DNA of 64,000 bases, from NCBI GenBank assembly GCA_947475415.1, contig CANJLH010000015.1, positions 1 through 64,000 of the forward strand. Direction: 5' to 3'. This stretch comes from Caulobacteraceae bacterium. Its GTDB lineage: Bacteria; Pseudomonadota; Alphaproteobacteria; Caulobacterales; Caulobacteraceae. A program made the position numbers and the translations under genes. This document shows positions 8,019 through 15,684 of the stretch, piece after piece (within the stretch, counting starts at the first letter, position 1; the number at the start of each line of letters is the position of its first letter). The notes beneath the pieces were generated by a model. That model saw only the letters and a list, made by a program, of their open reading frames with translations, did no database searches and was not told the DNA's origin.

Positions 8019-8825
8019 GTGAGCCGGCGCGCGACCATCACCGGCGCAGCGGGATTCGTCGGCGCCCGGTTGGCCAGGCGACTGGCCGCGGATGGATGGC
8101 AGGTGTTCAGGCCCGGCAAGGGCGACCCCGAACTCCTAAGCCGCGACCTGGGTGTGGTGTTCTACTGCGCGGGCCTCACCGCGGATTACGACCGGCGCCC
8201 CTTCGACACCGTCGAGGCGCATGCGAGCCTAGTCGCCGAAATTCTGCGGGCGGGGCGCTTCGAACGTTTCGTCTATTGCTCCTCCACGCGGCTCTACGAC
8301 GGACTCGCCAAGCCCGAGATGGATGAGGCCGAACCGCTTGTCTTCGATCCTTCCGATCCCCGCCGCGTCTATGATTTATCCAAAGCGCTGGGTGAAAACC
8401 TGACCGTGACCCGCACCGCTGGACGCGGTTCGGTGGCGCGATTGTCCAATGTCTATGATTGGGCGGCCGGGTCGCCGGGCTTCCTTTCAGAATGGCTTGT
8501 CCAGGCGCGCGGCGGTCGCGATATCACCCTTCAATCCAGCCCGCACATCGCCCGGGACTACATCCACCTCGACGATGTCGTTGAAGCCCTGATCGCGATC
8601 GCCGCCGGCGGGGAGGCTATCGTCAATGTGGCGGCTGGCCGGTTGACCTCCAATGCCGAGATCGCACAGGTTTTCGTTGACGAGGGGTGGACTGTCTCAT
8701 TCACCGGCGACGCCAATCCACCGCCGCCGCCAAATGCGCGAGTCGCGCGCCTCGGGCGTCTTGGCGTCCGCGCCCGACCCGTCGCCGACATGGTGCGCGG
8801 CTATCTGAGGGGGCTTAAGCCGTGA
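8019..8825 (+). CDS. NAD-dependent epimerase/dehydratase family protein (probable sugar ketoreductase)
   Basis: A 268-residue extended SDR. The dinucleotide loop TGAAGFVG is at residues 8-15, the catalytic serine region is FVYCSST at 84-90, and Y118 with K122 form YDLSK. Because RfbG leaves a 4-keto group and no other reductase is present, the likely role is 4-keto reduction that completes the CDP-6-deoxyhexose; this is inference from context. Translation is proposed from the GTG at 8019, five bases after the FkbM stop. The 3' end overlaps the acyltransferase gene by four bases (GTGA). Confidence 0.84.
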   Translation: MSRRATITGAAGFVGARLARRLAADGWQVFRPGKGDPELLSRDLGVVFYCAGLTADYDRRPFDTVEAHASLVAEILRAGRFERFVYCSSTRLYDGLAKPEMDEAEPLVFDPSDPRRVYDLSKALGENLTVTRTAGRGSVARLSNVYDWAAGSPGFLSEWLVQARGGRDITLQSSPHIARDYIHLDDVVEALIAIAAGGEAIVNVAAGRLTSNAEIAQVFVDEGWTVSFTGDANPPPPPNARVARLGRLGVRARPVADMVRGYLRGLKP

Positions 8826-9475
8826 AGCTTGTTGATCACACCCGCGACAGTCTGGCGGCCTACATCACTGCTCAGTGTGCAGCCATCGTGCCCGATGGCA
8901 AGGCGAACGAATTCCGCAAGGCGGTGGACGCCCACTTAGGCGAATCGCTTGAGCGCCTGCACCGCTGTATCAACGCGTGTGCGCCGTGGCGGAAGGATGA
9001 GTTCAACGCGCTGCAGTCTTCGCAGCACTGCATCTTCCTCTACTATCTCGCCAATACCATGTACCGCCGCTCCGGCGAGACCGCCGCGGCGACCCGCCTG
9101 TTCCTGATGAACAAGGCCTTGAACGGAATCGACCTGTTCTATGAAATCGCCATGCCGGAGGTGTTCTACATCGGCCATTCTAGCGGCATCGTGTTGGCCA
9201 AGGCCACCTACGGAAATTATCTGGTGCTCTACCAGAACATCAACGTTGGCCGGCACATTAAGGACATTCCGGTGATTGGCGACCGTGTGATCCTCTACCC
9301 AAAATCGTCCGTTGTCGGCGCGTCCGTGGTAGGAAACGGCTCAGTCCTGTCGCAGGGCGTGAGCGTACTGGGTCAGACAGTGCCGCCTGGCGTCATTGCG
9401 TTCACCGGCGAACGCGGAGGCTTGTCGTACAAGCCGGCGCCCCAGGATCTCTGGGCGGAATATTTCCGAGAATAG
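8822..9475 (+). CDS. Serine acetyltransferase-like hexapeptide-repeat acyltransferase
   Basis: Residues 1-120 are mostly helical. From about residue 125 short imperfect hexapeptide repeats suggest a left-handed beta-helix (for example IGDRVILYPKSSVVGASVVGN), as in serine acetyltransferase and sugar acyltransferases. It is 217 residues long and lacks a clear cysteine-synthase-binding C-terminal Ile, so I do not call it cysE. Its start overlaps the reductase stop by four bases, which places it in the sugar operon; O- or N-acetylation of the deoxysugar glycan is the best guess. The gene ends one base from the convergent TPR-glycosyltransferase gene. Confidence 0.7.
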   Translation: MKLVDHTRDSLAAYITAQCAAIVPDGKANEFRKAVDAHLGESLERLHRCINACAPWRKDEFNALQSSQHCIFLYYLANTMYRRSGETAAATRLFLMNKALNGIDLFYEIAMPEVFYIGHSSGIVLAKATYGNYLVLYQNINVGRHIKDIPVIGDRVILYPKSSVVGASVVGNGSVLSQGVSVLGQTVPPGVIAFTGERGGLSYKPAPQDLWAEYFRE

Positions 9476-9476
9476 A

Positions 9477-11756
9477 TCAGCCAGCGGCGGCGCGCGCCAG
9501 AAGATCAAAGAAGTCGCGGGTGAACGTCTCCGTGTCGCCCAAGGGGCCGGTGCGGAGGTCGGCGCGCAGCGTGCGCCGCAATGCTGTTCGTCGAGCGACA
9601 TCGTCGGCGAGCCCTATGGCGGTCTCCACGAAATCCTGGGTGGTCTCGACGGACAGGTCGCCTAGCCCCGCATTGGTCAGGATCGAATGGCTCAGCCGCT
9701 GGAACACGGCCTCGCCGCGCTGACTCACCACCGGAACTCCCATCCAGAGGCTTTCGCAGGTTGTGGTCCCGCCGGTCAGCGGGAAGGTGTCGAGGGAAAT
9801 GTCGATGCGGTTGTAATGAGCCATGTGGCCGGCGAGCGTCGGTTCATACTCCAGCCGGTCAGGCGAGACGCCTGCCGCGGAGAAAAGCCGGGATACGTTT
9901 GCCTGGAATGCCGGCGCGGCGGCCTCCGGACGCAGGAACAGAAACCTCGAATTCGGGACTGCAGCCATTACCTGCGCCCAGGCGGCCAGGACCGGGCGGC
10001 CGTATTTTGAAGGGTTGTTGGCGCTCCCGAAGGTGACATAGCCATTGCGCGCGCTGGGCGGCTGGTCCGCCACAGCTGGATCATCGCCGAAGGCGCCGCG
10101 GCTTAGCGCGATCCAGGTCTTCGGCATTAGCAGAGGAGACTCAATCAGCAGGTCCAGCGCAGTTGGCGAAAGGTGTGGATCCAGTATCAAGTGGTCGATC
10201 GCGCCTAAACCGACGGAATGCGGGTAGCCTAGCCAGCTCGCCTGCAAGGGCGCGGGGCGATAGGCGAGGACCTGGGCGAAATTCCACCGTGTGGTTGCGC
10301 CCAAATCCAGCAGGATGTCCAGATGGTCGTCGGCGATACGTTGAGCGGCCTCATGCTCGGCGATATCGGGCCAGCACCGGAAGCTGGCGGCCTGTGAAGC
10401 AATCTGCGTCTGCACGTCATCCGCCGCCCTTGGATAGAACGAATAGGCGAAGAGTTCGAAACGATTGCGATCATAGTGGTCGAACAGCGCCCGGGCGAAA
10501 TGGCCTACGGCGTGCCTGCGAAGGTCCGATGAGAGGAACCCGACGCGGAGCTTATCACGTCGGGTCGGCCGGGGTGGTCGCGTGACCGGACGCTGGTCGG
10601 CGCGAAGCTGAATGGCGCGTCCCCAGAGCCGATGTTGGTCCAGGAGTTCGCGCCGGCGCTCAGACGTGTCGGCAAGCGGCAACTGTGAGAACAGCGCGGC
10701 GTGTTGGCCGTTCATCGCCCAGTAGCGGCCCAGACCGGCGAAGTCGGCGACACCTTCAAGTTGATCGGCCGCTGCGGTGTGCGCCAGTGCCGATCTCACG
10801 ACGAAGGCGTGCTCGATCGGCGGCGCGCGCCCTGCGGTCACGGCCTGGACGATTTCGACCGCGGTTTGCAACAGGTCGGGCCGGCCGGCTCCGGAAGCCC
10901 GGTAACAGGTGTTGGCGCGGGTCAGCGCAAACGCCCCGTTTTTGGGCGCAAGGGCGGTGGCGCGCTCCGCGTAGGCCAACGCTGCGGCCAGATCGCTGTC
11001 CGTGAGCAGGCGGGCCAGCTGATTGCAGGCCCAGGCGGCGTCGGGCTGAACTTTCAGAACCTGCTCCAGATCAGCGCGGGCGTCAGCGAGGCGCCCGGCG
11101 CGGACCAGGAGTTCGGCGCGCCGCTCTACGAGTCGATGATCACCTGAGAACCGGGCGATGGATTCGTCTATGATCCGCAAAGCATCGTCGTGGCGCTGGC
11201 GCTCGCTGGCGAGGGTCGCGCGCTCACGCCAGGCTTCCAGATAGGCTGGGTCCAGTTCCAGGGCCTCGGCGAGGGCCTCATCAGCGCCATCGAAATCGCC
11301 CTGACTGCGGCGCGCCCGACCCAGCATGTATCGAAGTTCAGCGTTGGCGGGCTCCATCGGCAACAGGATATCCAGCGCTGCCTGCGCCGCGGCGCTGTCT
11401 CCGCGGTCATTGTGGACATTGGCCAGATTGAATAGGGCGGCGTAGTCGTTCGGATTCAGTCGCCGCGCCGTTTCCAGGGCCTCGAGCGCGTCATCGAGGC
11501 GTCGCTGTCGGCGCAGCGCGATCCCCAGGAACTGATGAAGGTCCGCCGACTGCGGATGCTGCGCGAGCCCGCGCCGCGCGCCGTCTTCAGCCACCGCGGG
11601 TCCGCGCCCCCGCAGCATCTCCATCACCAGCCGCATCCACAGGGTTTCGGGCGTGCGCTCCCCGGCTCTTGCGGCATCGTCCAGCAGCGTCGACGCCCGC
11701 TCGATCGCGCCGCTCGCCAGCGCGGCTTCCGCGTGATCTATGCGCGATCCGGCCAC
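9477..11756 (-). CDS. TPR-containing GT41 (O-GlcNAc transferase/SPINDLY-like) glycosyltransferase, copy 1
   Basis: A 759-residue protein. Residues 1 to about 300 are tandem tetratricopeptide repeats, which in this family bind the protein acceptor. Residues about 370-750 form the GT41 catalytic region, with GFLSSDLRRHAVGHF, SWLGYPHSVG, NNPSKY and PLTGGTTTCESLWMGVP. GT41 enzymes glycosylate Ser/Thr of cytosolic proteins. In Caulobacter the relative FlmG modifies flagellins. The gene is separated by three bases from a paralogue upstream on the same strand and converges on the deoxysugar cassette. Acceptor protein and donor sugar are unknown; no flagellin gene is in the window. Confidence 0.85.
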   Translation of the reverse strand: MAGSRIDHAEAALASGAIERASTLLDDAARAGERTPETLWMRLVMEMLRGRGPAVAEDGARRGLAQHPQSADLHQFLGIALRRQRRLDDALEALETARRLNPNDYAALFNLANVHNDRGDSAAAQAALDILLPMEPANAELRYMLGRARRSQGDFDGADEALAEALELDPAYLEAWRERATLASERQRHDDALRIIDESIARFSGDHRLVERRAELLVRAGRLADARADLEQVLKVQPDAAWACNQLARLLTDSDLAAALAYAERATALAPKNGAFALTRANTCYRASGAGRPDLLQTAVEIVQAVTAGRAPPIEHAFVVRSALAHTAAADQLEGVADFAGLGRYWAMNGQHAALFSQLPLADTSERRRELLDQHRLWGRAIQLRADQRPVTRPPRPTRRDKLRVGFLSSDLRRHAVGHFARALFDHYDRNRFELFAYSFYPRAADDVQTQIASQAASFRCWPDIAEHEAAQRIADDHLDILLDLGATTRWNFAQVLAYRPAPLQASWLGYPHSVGLGAIDHLILDPHLSPTALDLLIESPLLMPKTWIALSRGAFGDDPAVADQPPSARNGYVTFGSANNPSKYGRPVLAAWAQVMAAVPNSRFLFLRPEAAAPAFQANVSRLFSAAGVSPDRLEYEPTLAGHMAHYNRIDISLDTFPLTGGTTTCESLWMGVPVVSQRGEAVFQRLSHSILTNAGLGDLSVETTQDFVETAIGLADDVARRTALRRTLRADLRTGPLGDTETFTRDFFDLLARAAAG

Positions 11757-11759
11757 GGG

Positions 11760-14081
11760 TCAGTCAGGCGCCTTGGGGGACTCACTTGCGGTGACGGTGC
11801 GTTCTACGAGGTCGTAGAAATCGCGCGCGAACTGTTCATTCTGGCCGAGTGGGCTGGCCTTGAGGCGGTCTCGCAGGGTATGGCGCAGGTCTCGGCGTTG
11901 GGCGTGGTCGTCGGCCAGGGCGACGGCGGCGGCCACATAGGCGTCGAGGTCGGTGGTGATGTGGGTGGCCAGGCCGACATTGGTCAGGATCGATCCGCTC
12001 AGGCGTTCGAACAGGGCCGCGCCGCGCAGATTGATCACCGGGACCCCCATCCACAGCGCCTCGCATGTGGTGGTGCCGCCGGTGAGCGGGAACGGGTCCA
12101 GTGTGATGTCGATCTCATTGTAGTGCGGCATGTGGGCGCCGCGGACCGCCCGGAATACGATCCGGTCGGGCGTGACGCCCTCCAGGCCGAAGTAGCGCTC
12201 TACATTAGCCCGAAAGCTCGCCGTCCCGCCTTCGGGCCGCACGAAGATGAACCGCGAGCCCGGGGTTTCGCGCACCACCCGCGCCCAGGTCCGCAGCACG
12301 CTTTCGGAATATTTGTGCGGATTGTTCGCTGTGCCGTAGCTGATGCAGCCGGCGCGGTCTTGAGGCAGTCCCTCGGCGATCCGATGCGCATCGGTGAAGG
12401 CGCGCCGCCCGAGCGAAAGCCAAGTCTTCGGCATCAGCATCGGTTTTTCCAGCAATAGCGCCGGGTCCTCGGGAACCAGATTCGGGTCCAGCACGATGTG
12501 GTCGATGCGGCTCAGGCCCGCGGAATGCGGATAACCCAACCAGCTTGCCTGCAGCCGCGCCGGACGCCAGGCCATTACCTCCAGCTTGTTCATATGTGTT
12601 GAGCCACCCAGCTCGATCAGCATGTCCAGGTCGTCGTCGGCGATCTTCTGGGCCGCGTCGTGGGCGGAGATGTCGGGCCACCAACGGTAGGCGGTCGCCT
12701 GGGTGGCGAAGTACTTCTGAACCGCGTCCTCCTGACCGGTGTAGTAGGAGTAGACGAACACTTCGAATCGATCCCGATCGATCGCCTCGAACAGCGGGAA
12801 CGCAAAATAACCCACCGGATGGGCGCGCAGGTCTGAAGACATCAGGCCAATGCGGATCTTGCCGCCGGCTGACCGCGAGCCCTTCGGCCGGCGCACCGGA
12901 CTGCGGTCAACCCCTTCCTGGCACAGATCCCCCCACAACTTGTGTTGCGCCATCAGCTCATACCGGTCCTGCGGCGTTTCGACGCGAGCGAGGTGTTTCA
13001 ACAAGGCGGTGTGACGCCCGGTTTCCGCCCAACTGCGCCCGAGGTCGTGGAATGTTCCCACCTCGTTCAGCCGATCAAAGGCGCAGACCCGGATGCAAAC
13101 CTCGTTCAGGACCTTGGTGTGTTTGGCGGTATACTTTCCAAGCTTGAGGTCGAGGGTTTCTTCAAGCAACTTGAAAGCGGCCTCGATGTTTGCGCCCTCA
13201 TCTCCATGGCGCGAACGCTCCAGGCTCTCGATAAGGTTGACGCGGTAGTCGAGGTTGTTGGGCTCCAGTTCGACGGCCCTCTGGAGGTGTTCGTTTGCGC
13301 GCCGGCGATCCCGGTCGGCGACGGTGGTTCCGATCGCGTTCTGAAGCCAGGCCTGATGTCCATGCTGGGGCAACAGCGACACCAGGAATTCGTCGGCTGC
13401 GGCATGATTTCCAGTGCGGGCGAGGATCAAGGATTTGGCTTCGAGTAGGCGCGGGTCGCCAGGGACAGCCGCGACCGATTTCTCAGCCACTTCCAGGGCC
13501 GCCGCCACATCGAGACGGTTCAGTTCACTGGACGACCAGTCCAGCCAGGCGTCCACATAGTCCTTCTTGAGGTTGACCGCCTGGCGGCAGCGCGTGATCG
13601 CCTGGTCCCATTTTTTCTGGCTGATCAAGGCGCGGGCTAATCCACGCTGATACTCGGCGTTGCGCGGGTCCATGCGCACCAGTCGGGTCCAGATGGCTTC
13701 GGCGGCCGGGCCGTTGGATTGGTCGTTGTAGATGTTGCCCTTGTTGATGGCCGGCGCGATGGATTTGGGGTCGAGCCGCTGCGCCTGGTCGAGCGCCTTG
13801 ATCGCTTCGTCGTATCTGGTGAGCCGACGCAGCGCGACGCCGCGGATATTCCAGATCGAGAAATCCTTGGGGAATCGGGCCACGGCCTTTTCCGACCAGT
13901 CCGCCGTTTCCTGATACCGATGTTGGGAATGCAATTGGAGCAGCATCACCCGATAGACGTTCGCCGGTTGATCGGGCGCCTCGGTCAACACTGTGATCAA
14001 CAGGTTCGCGGCTTCGCGCGCCTTGCCGCTCTTCAGCAGCGCGTCAGCTTGCGTCAATCTTGGATCCATTGGCGAACTCAT
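11760..14081 (-). CDS. TPR-containing GT41 (O-GlcNAc transferase/SPINDLY-like) glycosyltransferase, copy 2
   Basis: A paralogue of the gene just downstream. About 13 helical-pair repeats fill residues 1-390, more than in copy 1. The GT41 domain follows, with GLMSSDLRAHPVGYF, SWLGYPHSAG, NNPHKY and PLTGGTTTCEALWMGVP. The two proteins share the order of all catalytic motifs but differ widely in the repeat half, which suggests different acceptors. I start at the ATG whose first base is 14081 (773 residues); an upstream ATG at 14111 and a later one at 14069 are also in frame. This is the first gene of a two-gene minus-strand unit, divergent from phoR. Confidence 0.84.
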   Translation of the reverse strand: MSSPMDPRLTQADALLKSGKAREAANLLITVLTEAPDQPANVYRVMLLQLHSQHRYQETADWSEKAVARFPKDFSIWNIRGVALRRLTRYDEAIKALDQAQRLDPKSIAPAINKGNIYNDQSNGPAAEAIWTRLVRMDPRNAEYQRGLARALISQKKWDQAITRCRQAVNLKKDYVDAWLDWSSSELNRLDVAAALEVAEKSVAAVPGDPRLLEAKSLILARTGNHAAADEFLVSLLPQHGHQAWLQNAIGTTVADRDRRRANEHLQRAVELEPNNLDYRVNLIESLERSRHGDEGANIEAAFKLLEETLDLKLGKYTAKHTKVLNEVCIRVCAFDRLNEVGTFHDLGRSWAETGRHTALLKHLARVETPQDRYELMAQHKLWGDLCQEGVDRSPVRRPKGSRSAGGKIRIGLMSSDLRAHPVGYFAFPLFEAIDRDRFEVFVYSYYTGQEDAVQKYFATQATAYRWWPDISAHDAAQKIADDDLDMLIELGGSTHMNKLEVMAWRPARLQASWLGYPHSAGLSRIDHIVLDPNLVPEDPALLLEKPMLMPKTWLSLGRRAFTDAHRIAEGLPQDRAGCISYGTANNPHKYSESVLRTWARVVRETPGSRFIFVRPEGGTASFRANVERYFGLEGVTPDRIVFRAVRGAHMPHYNEIDITLDPFPLTGGTTTCEALWMGVPVINLRGAALFERLSGSILTNVGLATHITTDLDAYVAAAVALADDHAQRRDLRHTLRDRLKASPLGQNEQFARDFYDLVERTVTASESPKAPD

Positions 14082-14228
14082 GGCGGGCCTGCGGGCGACG
14101 GATGCGCCCATCTAAACGCGCACCTTGCCTCTCTCATACCCGTTCGCCACGCCGCAAGCCCCACGCTTGTTAACAGCGCAGTGGGCCGCCACATTCCGGT
14201 TGGACTGGCATCACAGTTTGCGACTGGA

Positions 14229-14246
14229 GTGTCATGGTAGTGACAT
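14229..14246 (+). promoter_or_regulatory. Pho box (PhoB binding site) before phoR
   Basis: Two 7-base half-sites, GTGTCAT and GTGACAT, are separated by four bases (GGTA). The spacing of 11 bases between half-sites is that of the PhoB consensus CTGTCAT-N4-CTGTCAY. The site lies 41 bases before the preferred phoR start, in the 205-base gap between divergent genes, so it could control phoR and perhaps the upstream glycosyltransferase. Confidence 0.72.
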
Positions 14247-14286
14247 TCTTCAGCGCAACAATTGAATCTCGGAAGAGGTGATTCGC

Positions 14287-15552
14287 GTGGCGTTTTGGCG
14301 ATCTGAATCCGATCCCGACTCTCTCCGCCAGCCATGGCGTTTCCTGAAGCCGGCGTCGCGAACATCCGATAGGAAAACCGAAGCTCTCACGGTCGCCCTA
14401 AGTCAGGGCTCGGCCGCTGGCGTGAAAGATTTTTCCGCGGTCATGAACGCCTTGCCGGACCCTGTGCTGGCGGTTTCGGGCCGAGAAGCTGATGACCTCA
14501 CGGACCGCAGGATCCGATTTGCAAATGACGCGGCCCGCGAACTGTTGCGCATCCAGGGCGAACGCGGGCTGTTGGTGACCGCCATCCGAGACCCTGCTGT
14601 GCTTGAGGCTGCCGACGAGGCGCTATTTGGCGGGATTGACGCGGAAGCGACAATGGAGGTCGGCGGCGCTCTCCCGCGGTCGTTCCGAGTTTTTGCACGC
14701 CCTTTGGCCGACGATAGCGAGCGCCTCGCGCTGCTGGTGTTCCGCGAGGAGACGGAGCTTCGCCGTGTGGAACGCACCCGCGCGGACTTCCTCGCAAACG
14801 CCAGTCATGAATTGCGCACGCCGCTGGCTTCCCTCACGGGATTCATCGAGACCCTGCGCGGCCATGCCCGCGAGGATGCCGGCGCCCGCGACCGGTTCCT
14901 CTCCATCATGCAGGCGCAGGCGCAAAGGATGTCGCGACTGATTGATGATCTCATGTCGCTGAGCCGGATCGAACTGGCCGAACGTCAGGCGCCTTGCGAT
15001 CCCCTGGATCCGGCGGGCGCCGTTCTCGACGTGATCGACGCGCTTGCGCCAGGGGCGCAGGAGCGCCAGGTGACGCTGCAGACACAGGGCCTTGTTCGCG
15101 GCGCGGCGACGATTTTGGGAGACCGGGATCAGGTCATTCAGGTGGCCCAGAACCTGATAGACAACGCCATAAAATACTCACCCAAGGGCGGGATCGTCAG
15201 GATTGCCTTCCAGGCCCAGGCGCCTGTGGATTTTGTTATGGCTGCAGGAGGGGGATCTCGGTTGGCGCTCTTGACGCCTGACCATGGGACAGACACCTAT
15301 TGCGAACTCGCCATCTCTGATTGCGGTCCCGGCATCGCCCGAGAACATCTGCCGCGGCTCACCGAGCGCTTCTACCGGGTTGAGGGTCAGAAGAGCGGCG
15401 AAAGGTCGGGCACGGGTCTGGGGTTGGCCATCGTAAAGCACATCATGAACCGTCACCGGGGCGGACTTTCAGTGGAAAGCACGCCAGGCGCAGGTGCGAC
15501 CTTTCGGGTATGTTTCCCCACGGTCACGGTGGCGAATGTGACGATGGCCTAG
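14287..15552 (+). CDS. phoR: Phosphate-regulon sensor histidine kinase PhoR (no visible membrane segment)
   Basis: Partner kinase of PhoB: autophosphorylates and phosphorylates or dephosphorylates PhoB in response to the Pst/PhoU state. Visible are a PAS-like region at about residues 45-145, the HisKA box FLANASHELRTPL with the phospho-acceptor H174, an N box (NLIDNAIKYS), G1 (DCGPGIA) and G2 (GTGLGLAI). I chose the GTG at 14287 because GGAAGAGG lies eight bases before it; GTG at 14278 is possible. An in-frame stop at 14263 rules out a longer protein. No hydrophobic helix long enough to cross the membrane is present, unlike the E. coli enzyme. Confidence 0.9.
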   Translation: MAFWRSESDPDSLRQPWRFLKPASRTSDRKTEALTVALSQGSAAGVKDFSAVMNALPDPVLAVSGREADDLTDRRIRFANDAARELLRIQGERGLLVTAIRDPAVLEAADEALFGGIDAEATMEVGGALPRSFRVFARPLADDSERLALLVFREETELRRVERTRADFLANASHELRTPLASLTGFIETLRGHAREDAGARDRFLSIMQAQAQRMSRLIDDLMSLSRIELAERQAPCDPLDPAGAVLDVIDALAPGAQERQVTLQTQGLVRGAATILGDRDQVIQVAQNLIDNAIKYSPKGGIVRIAFQAQAPVDFVMAAGGGSRLALLTPDHGTDTYCELAISDCGPGIAREHLPRLTERFYRVEGQKSGERSGTGLGLAIVKHIMNRHRGGLSVESTPGAGATFRVCFPTVTVANVTMA

Positions 15553-15554
15553 CG

Positions 15555-15587
15555 CGCGCAACAAAATTGTCATGAAATTGTTGCGCG
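15555..15587 (+). promoter_or_regulatory. Perfect inverted repeat and Pho-box-like site upstream of pstC
   Basis: Ten bases at 15555-15564 (CGCGCAACAA) are exactly repeated in inverse at 15578-15587, with a 13-base loop. Within it, TTGTCAT-GAAA-TTGTTGC at 15567-15584 has the Pho-box spacing and matches the consensus at 10 of 14 positions. It may be an operator, an RNA hairpin between phoR and pstC, or both. No T-run follows, so ordinary termination is unlikely. Confidence 0.45.
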
Positions 15588-15590
15588 GGC

Positions 15591-15608
15591 GCGTCATTGA
15601 TCAGTCAG
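15591..15608 (+). promoter_or_regulatory. Second Pho-box-like site before pstC
   Basis: GCGTCAT-TGAT-CAGTCAG keeps the 11-base half-site spacing and about 10 of 14 consensus bases. It begins 24 bases after the preceding candidate and ends 77 bases before the pstC ATG. Tandem Pho boxes are known at pst promoters in other bacteria, but each copy here is weak. Confidence 0.35.
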
Positions 15609-15684
15609 GTTCCTAGGACCGACCTGGCGAGCATGGTGTTCGTTGCGGTGGCGTTTCTGAACTGGCCTCACTGGTGAGACCTAC

